Below, in pieces: positions 22,640 through 34,690 of a stretch of DNA of 64,000 bases (the first letter of the stretch is position 1; every line of letters begins with the position of its first letter). The stretch spans positions 12,985,001 to 13,049,000 of the forward strand of contig OX485807.1 in assembly GCA_950295325.1 (NCBI GenBank), read 5' to 3'. The notes below the pieces were generated by a model, which worked only from the letters and a program-made list of their open reading frames with translations, did not search any database and was not told the DNA's origin. A program made the position numbers and the translations under genes. The stretch is from Polytrichum commune (lineage: Eukaryota; Streptophyta; Polytrichopsida; Polytrichales; Polytrichaceae).

Positions 22640-24330
22640 GTGCAATTTCGCTCAGTGACTGGGGAGATTTTTGGGCATAATCGGTTGAGATCCTAACATT
22701 TGCAAGTCCAACCGGTTACATGTTGACATTCTCCGGTTCTCCTTCATTAAATTAGGGTATATTCTATAGATTCCTCTAAAGCAATCGGTAATTTTCCTGG
22801 AGTCTTGAACTTCAACCGGTTATTTCTCAAACTCAACCGGTTCATCTGTAACTAACTGCCGGTTCTCCCCTGAACATCGATTTCGCTTCGGCCCTTTCAG
22901 GTGTTAAACTGACCGATTTAACACCCAGCTCACCCTTACACCACTCAAGACTAACTTACCGACCTGCTCCCGAGGTCTGAACCGCTCCACTCGCTTTACT
23001 ACTGTCGTTATTCCATTCAATACCGCAACCGAACCCAGAAGTTAGTATAAATAAACGACGAACGACTGCACATCATCAATCCTAATGCGACCCCCTCCAA
23101 ACACTGGTCGCTCGCAGGCCACAGCAGGCCTGGGTCAGATCGATGTGCGCTTGAATTAAAAGGGTTAAGTTAAGTGGGTATCCCGAGGAGTTAGCGTGAG
23201 CTTAAAGTACTTAAATAGAGACGCATGCACGAACGAACGAACGAATGAATGAATGGGAACCAACCAACAACAACTACTAAGTTAGTGTTGGAGAGCGTGT
23301 CAATCCCCACAAACTGATGAGACGTGATACGCTCACCCTGCCCTGCCTGCCTGCCTGCACTCACATAATAATAATTCTTCGGGAAGCAGCAGCAAGTTAA
23401 GTTAGTAGGATCCGAAGCCACATGAGTCCCTTTTTGCAGGCCCCAGTGCCCTTCCCCAAACCTGGCCGTGCAGCGTTACAAGAGATCTGTATATAAGAAA
23501 GTTATTTGGCCTGCCGCCCCTGTATCTCAACTACTCCATTCACTGCACGCCTTCCCGCCTTCCTGCCCGCCTTCCTTCCTTCCGTTCTTTCCAATCCCCA
23601 GACCGGTGATCGGGGAGGATTTTGGGTATCCTAATCGGTTGAGATCCATCCGAATGTTTGCAAGTGCATGGGAGTGTTTACATGTTGATGACATGATCCT
23701 CTGGGTTTCCTTTACTGGATTGGGGAATGTTCTTATAGATTCCTCTAACAGGGTCGGTAATTCTCCTGCAGTCTTGGTGAACTTCAACCGGTTAATTCAT
23801 TCTCCGACTCGACCTGTTCTCCCCGATCATAGATCAGGGAGGTTTCTGGGCATAATCAGTTGAGATCCTGGTGTTTGCAAGTCCAACCGGTTACATGTTG
23901 ATGACATCCTCCGGTTTTCCTTCGCTGAAATGGGGTATATTCCTATAGATACCTCTAACAGGGTCGGTAATTCTCCTGCAGTCTTGGTGAACTTCAACCC
24001 GATGATCGGGAGAACCGGCAGTTAGTTACAAAGGAACCGGTTGAGTTGGAGAAATAACTGGTTGAGTTGGAGAAATAACCAGTTGAAGTTCAAGACTGCA
24101 GGAAAATAAGTGATCATTTTAGAGGAATTTATAGAATATACCCCAATTTAATGAAGGAAAACCGGAGGACGTCGTCAACATGTACCCGGTTGGACTTGCA
24201 AACACTTGGATCTCGACCGATTATCTTATGCCCAAAAATCACCCCGATCACTGCTTCAACCGGTTATTTCTCCAACTCAACCGGTTCATCTGTAACTAAC
24301 TGCCGGTTCTCCCCGATCATAGATCCAGAT
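22640..24330. repeat. AACCGGTT-rich repeat family, direct and inverted copies of about 230 bp
   Basis: Plus-oriented copies lie at about 22645-22885, 23600-23830 and 23836-24000. An inverted copy at about 24003-24240 is followed by another plus-oriented end (24240-24325). Each copy runs 'gggcataatcggttgagatc', 'tttgcaagtccaaccggtt', 'acatgttgatgacat', 'tcctctaacagggtcggtaa', 'tgcagtcttg', 'acttcaaccggtt', 'gtaactaactgccggttctc'. The direct and inverted copies around 24000 form a large imperfect palindrome. Open frames across the array (for example 23468-23863) follow the repeat and are not taken as genes. Confidence 0.8.
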
Positions 24331-24361
24331 CTCCAAATGGCACACCAAAACGGAAACCTGC

Positions 24362-24424
24362 GGGGGAAGGAGAGGGGAGGGGGGGGGGGCTTTATTGCAC
24401 ATGATTCTACACCCCCCCCCCCCC
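24362..24424. repeat. Poly-G tract facing poly-C tract
   Basis: A G-rich run (about 24362-24389, including eleven or more G) and a run of about thirteen C (24412-24424) are separated by about 22 bp. They could pair as a stem or the G strand could fold as a G-quadruplex. The tract lengths may be imprecise from sequencing. Confidence 0.75.
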
Positions 24425-24429
24425 TTAAA

Positions 24430-26580
24430 TATGCATATTCATGAGATATTCCAAACTTTTGATGGAATGTTTTTGGTGTAAATCTAATACATTCTCAAAC
24501 TTCAAAACATCAAATGAAATCTTGTTTTATAATGCAACGCATTTTCTAGTGGAGGGGCGGCCTCACCTCCCCTTGAACAGAATGCTAAGTGAAACACTAT
24601 GTTGAAAGACCAAGACATGGTAAAGTTTCGTGGCAGCTACACCAAATAGTCCTATTAGTGTGGGCCACGATAATTCTCTAGAAACCACAAATTTAGTTTT
24701 CAACCCACACCAAATCTTTAGGTTAAAGTTAGGGTGGGGCCTGTTGATTATGTTTGTAGGAAATTGATGTAGGTGAAACATTAACTTTTTTTAGTTGTGT
24801 TCTTGAATTGATACTCAAGGTGTTGGTTGGAACTCTTCAGGATGACTTGGGGGAAGACATGGGGTCTTTGGTCCACATTATTTCCACTACCCTAACTAGA
24901 AAATTAGCATGGCATGCATTAATTATTTCCACAGTAATAGGAACATTTAGTGTATCATGGGGGAGGATGAAAATGTAGCTACAAGCATTGTATACATGGT
25001 CTAGGACATCTTCACAATCGCTTGGAAGGAAGGCTCTTACACTAGGCCATGGACGACTACTTGGATTGTCAGTGATGCCCCTTGTGACATGGCTAGCCTT
25101 GTAAATGTATTGCCAAATAGCATTGTTTTGTACAACATATTTCCATGAATTATAACAAACATTAGCAACACATACATAGAAGTGTGTTTGTTATATGAGA
25201 ATGTGAGCCTCAAAGCCTTAGAGAGCATAGCAAGTTGTGCTTGCATCTTTTGAACTCCACCATTGTTCAAGTAAGCCTATGTATAGCACTGCAAGATGTG
25301 AGAGAGGAAGGTTATGAAGATGCACATCACATGTACCAACAACTTGCCCAATATTAAACATGTAAGACAAAGAGTTGTGAAGCACTATGTAATTGGCTAT
25401 GAGGTATTTAGCATCTACGCAGTCGCCATTCCATATGTTCACCATAGATGACATTGGTAGCCAGAGTCCACGCCATCACAAAATCCACGAGGTGAAAAAT
25501 GATGGCAATCATCCTTGAAGAGCATCCACCGATAACCGCCAAGGATCCAAATAGTGCATGTTGTAGACATTGAACATTGCCGCAATTGCTTTCAATGGGT
25601 GGATGTATAAGCTTGTGCTCCGTTCTGGGGATGAGCACGAACACGTCACCCAAAATAAGGTACACGTTGCCATCACACCTCAACTACAACCATGATGATA
25701 GTCATGTTGCCCACCATCGCATGACAAGAAAAGACCACCATGCTGGACTTTGGACGCGACAACCTCCACTTATGCGGCCAAAGAAAGTTTACACTAGGAC
25801 TTCCAAACCATGTTACCCCCTCAACATTATTCACCACCTCACGCCCCCATAGACGTAGTGAGAGGGTAAAGTTATGCTAGCTTGGATCCCACATGGGCGA
25901 ACCTCTGCTTTTGGTTGCATAGGGTAGTTACTATACCCCCTGCATCGTAATGGCCAGTTGCAGGTGGTTGCTATAAACACGATTTCTTCTAGTGTACTTA
26001 CCAATGGCATTGCAATTGGGTCACTTTTGTTGAATATTCAATTGATTGGAAGGAGTGTGTATTGTTTTCATTATAGCATGTGCAAAGTGGTATAGTAACT
26101 ATAATGACCTAAACAACATCCAATTAGCAAAGCGCATGCAACAATGGCTATGATGTTTCGTAGACAGTTGATGGGGGGAAATTGGTATGTAATAAGCAAG
26201 GAAGGGTGAAGGTTATTTGTAAAAAATGCGGCAGTAAAAAAACTCCACACCAAGAAACAACCAAGGAATGGAAAACAATTGGGTTAAGGAGAGTAAGTTT
26301 CCAGAGTAAAAACACAATTACACCCCTCCACCTGTATATTACCAGGGAACGTAATGAATTGGGTAAAGGATGACGCCCAAAATAGTATTAAAACTTGGAA
26401 CATGACCAGAATGGGCAGCTTATGATTTGGGCAGCCTAGAATGTGTCCCATTCCACACAAATCAGTGGATGTCCTTTGGGAGTCATCCCATTTGAGCCAA
26501 TAGAATTGTTAGAGACCCTATAACCATTGATATTACAAGGGATGACAACAGCTCAAATGGACCATTTATGTTGGCTGAAA
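24430..26580. other. Unclassified stretch, no gene supported
   Basis: Overlapping minus-strand open frames at 25037-25270, 25218-25454 and 25408-25683 lie nearly end to end and could be a broken coding region, but I recognise no domain. Nothing else was identified. Confidence 0.35.
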
Positions 26581-26599
26581 AGACCCTTGGTTTTCTACT

Positions 26600-27030
26600 A
26601 CGCGGATTCTCCGTGTGTTGTTTATTTGGGTGGTTGTCATTCTTCTCTATGTCGACGACGTTGTTCTGCTCTCTAAATCAAGATATGGTTTACAAAGACT
26701 TATGAACAAACTATCTGAGCTTTGCACTTTTTCTAGCCTTGATGTCTAGCAATTTGTTTAAGACCATAATCTTGGTCTTTGGCCGCAACAAAATGAAATT
26801 AAACCAAGAGGCTTTTTACCTAAGCAAGGGCCAAATTGAGATAAGCCATGAATATAAATACCTCAGGATTGAGTTCTACTCACATGATCACTTTGAACCA
26901 TCAAGTAAAAGGTGAAGAATTATAGGTATGAAAGCATGAACGGGCAAGTTAAGGAAGAAGTAGCAGTTGGAGTTACATGTTGAGAACTCAAATCACATTT
27001 ATTCAAGACTTTGGTGCTTCACATATGGTC
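26600..27030 (+). mobile_element. LINE reverse-transcriptase fragment with YVDD box
   Basis: From 26630 the frame reads 'VVVILLYVDDVVLLSKSRYG'. This is the RT catalytic box (YVDD at 26648-26659), with the following helix 'LQRLMNKLSELCTFSSLDV'. After a frame change it continues 'LFKTIILVFGRNKMKLNQ', 'EISHEYKYLRIEFYSH' (the conserved YKYLGI motif) and, near 26970, 'ENSNHIYSRLWCFTYG'. Stops interrupt the frame. In contrast to the 10.9-14.1 kb copy, this one lacks the G-poor bias, so it probably belongs to a different LINE group or insertion age. Confidence 0.8.
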
Positions 27031-27379
27031 CTAAACTTCTTCTTCTTCTTTTTTCTTCTTTTTTCAATGATTGGAATGGGTTTCATCCAAATTTCAGTCC
27101 CTCCATGACAATAATTGTAAACTTATTCATCAGAAGTGTCAAGTGCAAATTTACCACAGTGACATTAAATGCCATATTACACTATTAATTACAAATTCTA
27201 GTGCAGTGGCTCTGAAGCCCAGCAAAGTTTGGCACTGGCCCCCTACCAATGACACTGTTGTGCCATTGTTTATTAGTACAGCAGTCGTTTTGTGCAAGCA
27301 TCGGGCAGAGACAAAATTTGCAAAAGTCCACAAGCTCAAAGTAGTGTTGCCATTGTCCATTCCTTGGGCAGACGCTAGT
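27031..27379. other. Spacer, nothing recognised
   Basis: This stretch has a T-rich start (CTT/TTTTC runs near 27030-27065) and otherwise no gene or repeat that I can support. Confidence 0.35.
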
Positions 27380-27587
27380 CCTCCCCCTCTGAGCTTTCAA
27401 GAGGAGGTGGATAGGGGCCGGGCCCCGCGGTCCGGCACCTCCGGGCAGCCCCCATAAAACAAATCTAATTTTTTTCAGACTCCGACCGAAAATTGTTGTC
27501 CGCTTCGCCCGACTTCGAAAATAAAATTGCCCTTGCATTCTTGAAGGTTGCTTGTCCATATATCCATATTGAGTGCACTTCATTTTA

Positions 27588-27643
<56 letters not shown>

Positions 27644-28070
27644 AATAAGCAATTGATTGGGATTTCATTTTCGAAGTGAAATTGTCAATAAAACATGTAA
27701 TTAACTTGGAAGTCAAAAATATTACAATACCCTCGTTAGCACTAAGGTTTAGGCTTATGGTCCATAATCACATTTATAGTTACCCTTCGGAAATGAAATC
27801 CTAGTCAATTTGCTTATTTACTATGTGAAAGCAAACATATATATTGGATTTTGGATCTTGAAGGTGAGGTGCACTCAATACGGGTTTCATGGACAAGCAA
27901 CCTTCAAGAATGCAAGGGCAAGTGTGTTTTGAAGTTGGGCAATACATGCATCATTTTTCAATCAGTTTCGTAAAATTTTCAATTTCCTTGTTAGGGTCGG
28001 CCAAGGCGTTGCAGGTCACGGGCCGTGGCCCTTTATCCCAACTTGGATCCCTCCCCCTAAAAGTTTGTAG
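27380..28070. mobile_element. Fold-back element with long imperfect inverted arms
   Basis: The left arm (about 27380-27580) and right arm (about 27868-28070) are reverse complements with substitutions. The best block is 'caagcaaccttcaagaatgc' with 'aagggcaa' on the right against 'gcattcttgaaggttgcttg' on the left. Outward are 'gggtcgg' against 'ccgaccg', and 'gggccgtggccc' against 'ggggccgggccccg', then 'tccctcccc' against 'tcctccccct'. The spacer holds a (CT)n run and AT-rich DNA. Arms of about 200 bp suggest a fold-back or Mutator-like non-autonomous element; no transposase or target duplication was identified. Confidence 0.65.
27589..27642. repeat. (CT)n microsatellite, about 27 copies
   Basis: An uninterrupted CT dinucleotide run sits just inside the left arm of the fold-back element. 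Confidence 0.95.
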
Positions 28071-28177
28071 GGGCAGGTTTAATGTCCGCCATGTGATTTT
28101 AGACCATTTTATAAATTTAGGGCCTGATTTCTTCTTGACGGTCTACACATACTTGACAATCTTTGGCAAGACCAACT

Positions 28178-28560
28178 ATAAGGTAGATGGATCTTGAATG
28201 GTTATTTTTTTTCCCAACTAGCCCACTTCCCTAGGATGTGAAACATGCGATTAGTGCAGGATGGCTAGCAAAATCCAAATCGAGGTCATAGCCACTTTCC
28301 TCAGAATTTTTGACCTCATATGAATATCTTATCAATTATCAAAGCGAAAAGTCTCATGTTTATAAAATGGTTGTATAGGTCCTTGCAAATATGTTGACCA
28401 TTGAACCTAGAATAACTATTGTATTTCGAGCACATCGTTCAACTTCTTTTAAACACATGTCTTTTTGGTGTCCACTCTTGAAGCCACACCAAACCACATA
28501 TCACTCTTAAATATGGGTGTCCGATTAAGAGAAGTAATGGAATTATGCATGTCTACCCCA
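28178..28560 (+). mobile_element. Family R2 copy (MITE-like)
   Basis: It begins 'aaggtagatggatcttgaat' and ends near 'gcatgtctacccc', an approximate inverted pair. The interior is 'actagcccacttccctagga', 'aatccaaatcgaggtcatag', 'cactttcctcag', 'gttgaccattga', 'catgtctttttggtgtccac' and 'gccacaccaaacca', in the same order as at 8770-9394. Confidence 0.65.
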
Positions 28561-29267
28561 TGTTGAGATGTACACATCTTGAGAAGTCAAAGTGAATACT
28601 CTCTTCCTCGTTCTATATTGTCAGCATACAGTCCGATCTCATTGTATTACATGTCTTTCTAAAGTCCAGTCTTATAAGCCTCAAACCTTGTCATACACCA
28701 ATCAATTATACGTGTATGATTTATCCCTATTTTTTTTTTTAATTCTTCCATAAAATGGTCAAGAAAAATCATCTGAATTCAATGGTGTAGCAAAGAAAGC
28801 ACAAACCTCTAATGATGGATACGGTTGTACAGATGGAATCATTACAGACCAGGATCATTTACACAAAATTTCAACCGTCCACGTGTCTCAATTCAAAAGA
28901 TTATAACGTAAACGTGTATGACGATATGGTCGAGCAGAGGTAGCTACCTAGACCCAAAAAATCCTTCTCAGCCTCTAGGGTTTAGAAAGAGTGACCACAT
29001 AAGACCCACATGCCTTCCTTACTAGGGGCTTTCAGCTTGAGCCTCTCAGTACAAATAGGAGAACGGGATAAAAATTAGTTAACGAATCAGGACTGAGGTT
29101 AATTAGATAAATTGTGGTACAAAGTTGTACTTAACTTATTAATACGCGTTTTTTTCAGCCAATCGCGTTCAATCACCTCACACGTCTGACAAACAAGTCT
29201 ATTGCCAAATAGACTCGCATGAATTGACTCTGCTTTTGAGGACACAAAAGAAAGGAAGACGGGGCTC
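28561..29267. other. Spacer, nothing recognised
   Basis: No gene, RNA or array was seen. There is a T-rich run near 28731-28740. Confidence 0.4.
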
Positions 29268-29542
29268 CCTAAATACCCCCGACGAGCGTTGCAGGTGTCA
29301 GGTTCGGAGGCCAGGTTCGGTGGGGTTTATTTTTCTGGCCCTCCCCGTTTTAGCCACTTGGTGACTTTTTTGGTTTTTTTTGGCTAAATTTGGGTCCTGC
29401 GGCCCCAAATTACCCTAGGGAGCCCCTTATGAGATCCAATAAGGCCCCACCCAATTAAAAAAATAGGGGGCATGTTTTATGCCAACCCTGCCACCCCCTC
29501 CCGAACCTAGCCTCCGAGCCACGCTCGTCGGGGGTATTTAGG
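29268..29542. mobile_element. 275-bp MITE with perfect 22-bp inverted repeats
   Basis: The ends at 29268-29289 and 29521-29542 are exact reverse complements over 22 bp (core 'aaatacccccgacgagcg'). The interior is C/G rich with T-rich and A-rich patches and encodes nothing. The word 'aaggaagac' occurs on both sides (29252-29260 and about 29551-29559) but not directly at the ends, so I do not call it a target duplication. Confidence 0.8.
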
Positions 29543-29651
29543 CAAATCCAAGGAAGACAGTGTCTGTCCAGGCTTACGGCATGAAAGCCCCATTGGACTT
29601 ATCATCGGTGGTCCCGAAAGTGGACCCAAAACTGCACAACACAAGACCTTA

Positions 29652-30041
29652 GAGCCCGTTTACACCAATGGCATTAGGCCATGGCTCTTAAATGATCACG
29701 GTACCCTGTTTTTTGGCGAGACCATAGAGAAGTCCATGGACTATAGTCCAAAGTCTTTTGGAAGGCACAAGTTTTTAGTGTAAATCTAAATCTCCGCAGC
29801 AACTTCTGTCATGCCTACCTTCAAGAGTTGTCTTGGAAAAAATCCCCAGGCCAACACTATCCATACTTGGTCATGTGAGATTCCATGTAGAATTTTTTCA
29901 TTCACTGAAGATGTCATAGGATGTGGTCCAAACTACCCTCATGTAAACGTAAAGTGGCAGGGGGGGGTTGACATTCTCAACCAATGAGAATTCAAGGATT
30001 CTTAAGAGCCATGGCCTAATGGCTTTTGTGTAAACAAGCCC
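29652..30041. mobile_element. 390-bp PIF/Harbinger-like MITE, long inverted repeats
   Basis: The left end 'gagcccgtttacacc' with 'ggcattaggccatggctctt' pairs with the right end (reverse complement 'gggcttgtttacac' and 'gccattaggccatggctctt'), giving about 40 bp of terminal inverted repeat. TTA flanks both sides (29649-29651 and 30042-30044). It is non-coding. Confidence 0.85.
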
Positions 30042-30044
30042 TTA

Positions 30045-31396
30045 GTGGTAGTTCGCTCTACCTTATAAACTATCTACTCTCAAATCTTTTGTATGTTCTT
30101 AAAGACAAATCAAACGTTTCTTAACATTACTTAGTTGAGCATCAATGTACCGTGGGGCCGTAAACTCCTCAGCGTTGTGCCCTTATTGTTCTAGGTTGTC
30201 TCCACATTTGGGGTATTCTTAGCTAGAGTGTCATAGAATAATAACCACCGACGGCTGGTCATTAATATAAAAAGTAGTGTTGGAATTGCAGATTTTATAA
30301 TTTACATTCAACGTCATTGTGTGGACCTAGTAGGAACGACATAGAATATTTTAAACATTGACTTTCATGTCAAACATGTATAAAATGTTTTTGTTTAGTT
30401 ATGAAAAACTAGGAATTGTGTTTGGAGGTTTGAGGGGTCCACTACCGACAACCTCCCCTCCCTCCTTTTAGAAAGAGACTGAAGACGAGAGGTCATGCAA
30501 TATTATGTTTACGTCCTTGACAAATAGCCTTCATAAAGCATACAAGGCCACTGGGACCCAAGATAGAGAGGATGGCGGGTCTCTTGGGTGCACACAGTGG
30601 TACTAGATAACCCCATGGAGAATGAAGTGTCATGCATGGTCAACAATACCAACATTAGGCCCACCGATGTCCCAAGAGATCCTAGAGTTCAATACACTTT
30701 GGCCGCTTTCAACATGTTAGGTACTCTACCATTTGTCAAATCTATCGTAAGTGAGGAGTAAGTGCAACTACTTATTACAAATAGACTTCTAGCTTCTAAG
30801 ACACTTGCATGAGGTCGATGAACAAGACATTAGGGCTTGTTGGACTAGCAATTCTTTAGGGATTAAAATGCATCATTTTTCATGATATTTGGAGGTTATA
30901 AGTATATTTTAGTATCCCACCCCTTTCCCTCTATTTTCCCCCATTTTCTAGAATTGTCAATTGTGAGCCACCCAAACCGCTCGCGATTTGACTTAAGGCT
31001 TACAATTCAATAAGAAAAGAATTTAGTTGTTAAGAATTATATTAATATCGACTAGTTAGTATTCTTAAATGATTGGACAATACACAAAGACTCGGCACAA
31101 CGTTGATTAGATGAAAGCATCGAACGAATGAATGCATGAGCGGACGACAAAATATTCTGATGAAGGCATTGAATGGATAACAACGTATACATATGAAAAC
31201 GTGAGCGGATGAAGGCGTGGGCAGATGATGACGTATGCAGAGGAAAACGTCGAGCGGATGAAAGCCGTTAGATGAAGAGGGCGGCGAACGAAAATGATAG
31301 AAGTTGAGGGTTCAAAGAAAGATAGGTAACTTGGAGTCGGCCATAGATGTTGACCGTTAGATTTAGATTTAGGTTTAGCCAACATTCTGTTGTTAT
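30045..31396. other. Spacer with a degenerate minisatellite
   Basis: No gene was seen. Between about 31110 and 31280 a degenerate unit of roughly 15-18 bp around 'gatgaa.gcgt' and 'gagcggatgaa' recurs. The rest is unclassified. Confidence 0.4.
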
Positions 31397-31447
31397 ATAG
31401 GGTTTAGGGTTTAGGGTTTAGGGTTTAGGGGTTTAGGGTTTAGGTTT
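31397..31447 (+). repeat. Interstitial plant-type telomere repeat (TTTAGGG)n
   Basis: Seven near-perfect copies of TTTAGGG, with one unit carrying an extra G, lie in a non-telomeric setting. It may be a repaired double-strand break or an element-derived seed. Confidence 0.95.
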
Positions 31448-32789
31448 GTTGTTGTATTGTTACTTGTAGAGGATTTTGCGGCGCTTGAGGCTTAGAAGCA
31501 TGAGATAGATTTAGTGGTTAGAGTCTAAATTTGAAACTAAAACTATAAGTTTCGTCTTTATTGGAATGTTGGCTTGGAGGGTGGCAAAAGGTCATCCATT
31601 TGAGTACTATTCCTCGGAAGGGTGGCTTAACCTTCAATTCTTTTACTACTCGGCCAACCTAACCAAGGTTGGTTGGTGTGGAATTTGTTAGAATTTAGAG
31701 ACCTTGAGTCAACGCCTTGCGGTAGCAATTACTAGGTATGATTGATGAATTTTAGATGAACTGATAATGATTGGATCGGATGAAGAGTGGTTTTGTGAGA
31801 GATGAATTGATGGACTTAAAATAAATTTAAAACAATTTGTACGGATAAATGTAATGCATTTTGATGATTGTAAGAAAATAGAAGGTCATTATTTAGAGGC
31901 ACTAGAGTAGTCCACTCATCCGGCTAATCTTGTGGGTTGTTAGTTTGGTTGGAGTAGTAATTGTCATCAATACCAATCAATGAGCATTGCAAAGAGAACA
32001 AGTCGTTGCCACTACAATGTAGATTTGTAGTGTCCAAGTCTACTGCATGATTTATGGTATTTAGAATTACAAATTGTTTGAAGTTGTGCAATGCTATAAC
32101 TTTTCTTTTAAAAATGTAAATCAAATAAAGCCATTTATGTTGTACTTATGTCCATGCAACCTATTTAGTATTCATTGATAAAAAATGATAATCATAATAA
32201 GAGTTTATAACATCACATGATTAAGTGGTACTATTACCATAAGTGTAAATATAGTTTTGATTACCAAAATCCTACTTTATAATGGCAGAGATATAATGAC
32301 AACGACCCGTGATCCTTGTAGTGGAAATTATTTTTACCACAACATGTGCCCACTATATTAAATTGTAGTAAGAAGGGAAATGTGGTGCATGTGGCATGGA
32401 TTTAACTATGTGGAGATGCTTTGTAAATTTTGCAGCATTATTGATAATCTTAGTACACCACATTTATTAAATCCTACGATGGAAAATATCCTCTTTTTTT
32501 TTAAGCTACAACACATGGATGGGGTGGTTACTAAGGCCAAAGGATCACAACAACCATGTTAATTGTCTTGAATATATTAACTTGTGTATGATTGATTCAT
32601 TTTGAATTCTTCTCACTTAACCACTTGGTAATCTTTAATGCTAATTATAGAGTCAAATAATACTTATAGATGACATTTATGATCTATATAAGAGGTTCCC
32701 AATGGTTTCCCTTCCAACTTACATGCTTGTCACGAATCCTTGGTTGGTACTAAGATACTGTGACTATGTCTGCTTTTGTGACACTAGAA
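31448..32789. other. AT-rich spacer, nothing recognised
   Basis: No coding, RNA or repeat feature could be supported. Confidence 0.4.
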
Positions 32790-33180
32790 TAGATTGTTTA
32801 CATCGAACATAACAACAATTTGGACGCTTGTTCTTGAGGGGGGACTTATATTGATTAGGTGTGAATCTGAGAACCCCAAAAACATGTGTAAAAACAAGAT
32901 TGGAGTATGTGTTCAAAATTTACTAACCATTATGGATTTAGTAATGAACACGATTGGAGGGACCTATGTGACCACTTAATGAGTATGAGAATCTCCACTT
33001 TGATAATGGATAAGGTAGTCACATGAGCTCCAAAATTTATAAAGCAAATGGCTATTGGGCACGGTTTAGCTTTAGCAATCATCTTGCCCTGTTGTGTGTT
33101 TAATATCCTACGAGAAGTGGGTGCCAAGAGAAAAGTATCCATCTAAGCACATCTAAGTGATCTTGGATAGAGTATAGCCT
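32790..33180 (-). repeat. Family R2 copy, minus orientation (diverged)
   Basis: 'acaagattggagtatgtgttc', split as 'caagattggagtatg' and 'tgttcaaaatttactaacca', then 'acacgattggagggacctat', 'gtgaccacttaatgagtatg' and 'atctccactttgataa' match the inverted R2 copies at 9.9 and 56.4 kb. Confidence 0.55.
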
Positions 33181-33395
33181 ACTCTATCTCTTGATGGCAA
33201 AGAAGGGAATATTGTTGATGAAGTACTTTGCAAAATTGCATAAATATCACCCTAGTGTCCATCTACATAAATAATATTTTGTGCTATATAACATTACTAA
33301 GTAAGGGTTGAAGGCCCACATGGAGGAGTTGACCATTCTTGCAAGGGTAATAAATAGTGAACAACAAGGTTTACCAACTGGGGATGTAAATGAGG

Positions 33396-33551
33396 CCATT
33401 GCAACTCATGGCGAGAAAATGCATTAACAAATCATTTTGGTTGTCAACCATCGGATTTCAGTTGTCAATTATCCAAAAACCGCAATCAAAAGCCTTCGGT
33501 TGACAACCAAAATGATTCACTTATGCATATTCTCGTCATGAGTCGCAATGG
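33396..33551. repeat. 156-bp inverted repeat (long hairpin)
   Basis: The arm at 33396-33453 and the arm at about 33494-33551 are reverse complements with about 10 mismatches. Shared words are 'ccattg.aactcatg', 'cgagaa.atgcat' and 'atcattttggttgtcaacc'. The loop is about 40 bp. RNA from either strand would fold as one long hairpin, which fits a small MITE or a young MIRNA-like precursor. No target duplication was identified. Confidence 0.75.
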
Positions 33552-34687
33552 ATGGTTTTAATGGACAAGTTTTCTTCTAGTGATCTTGCAAATCATGATT
33601 TTGTAGCAACAAAGCTAGCAGCTACAGGAGATGACCCATTCCAACCAGCAATATTTGCAAAATGGCGATTCAAAAGATATCTTATAGTAGAAATGCAAAT
33701 AAATTACAATGCACCTCATATGAATATATTACAAAAACTTTAATTCACTTACTCTTAGTTATTTAACCATGTTAGGACGTGGGGTCACAATATACAGTCA
33801 TACACTGACACATTTTACATGCATAACATTACTCTGTGGCGTGGGCCCTTAGAATATAACAATAAGATGTTGGGAGTTTAGTATGAATATGAGTCTCTTG
33901 GCGCAACTTTTTGAGCATCTCACTGTTATATTATGAGGGCCCACAAAATGAGAATTGAATGCTTAGTAATGGTATGTGGGCTTCACTTAGTTTGTAAATC
34001 GTAAATTTTATGTATTTATGTGTTTGAGACTTTATTATAAACATTGTCTTTGTCTAGGAGTAAATAGAAATATACTCATACTAGACATTGAAGTTCAAAA
34101 TACTATGTATGTATTTGTATCCAAGGGCACCCATGTTGCATACTTGAACTCAATCTTCCATAATAGAAAAGTTTTTAGCTTGTTCAAATTGTGCACATGA
34201 AAATTAAGTTTATTATGAATAGGGTCACTTTTGACATTAATAGCTAAACATGAAAGTATGTAGCTCAAATACATTATTTTTTGTTTGGAGAGGCCCAACT
34301 TGGGCCTATGGGATGCTTTAGGGGTTAGAATCCTTCCTAGACCCACCTTTTTCTCCACTGCCAATGGTTTCCAAATTCTCCCCCACACTAAAACCAACTC
34401 TCCGCCCAATAGAAAATTTGAACCCTTATGAATTTTGCACATGATTTCTTAATAAAATCTTATAAGTATCTCACCTCTAGCTACGTCCCAACACTTGCCC
34501 AATTCCATCCCACTTTTGCCCGAAAGCAACCCCACTAACTCCCAAAACCACCATGTTTTCTACTCAAATCTGCCTCCACATTATGTGGGAGGCATTCGGA
34601 AGGTTCAAGGTGTGCTCTGAGTGATGGGATTCGGAGGCATGCATAGGGCAAGAGTTTGGGCAGGGGTTGATATTAGCACTCTCTATC
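33552..34687. other. Spacer, nothing recognised
   Basis: Short open frames only (60-115 codons). No motif or repeat was identified. Confidence 0.4.
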
Positions 34688-34690
34688 TTA

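Noticed and set aside
23468-23863. 131-codon plus-strand frame with a plausible start
   Set aside because: It crosses unique sequence into the AACCGGTT repeat family and follows the repeat rather than a protein.
25037-25683. Three end-to-end minus-strand frames that might be a broken gene
   Set aside because: The joined translation suggested no domain I can name, and no transposon ends were found around it.
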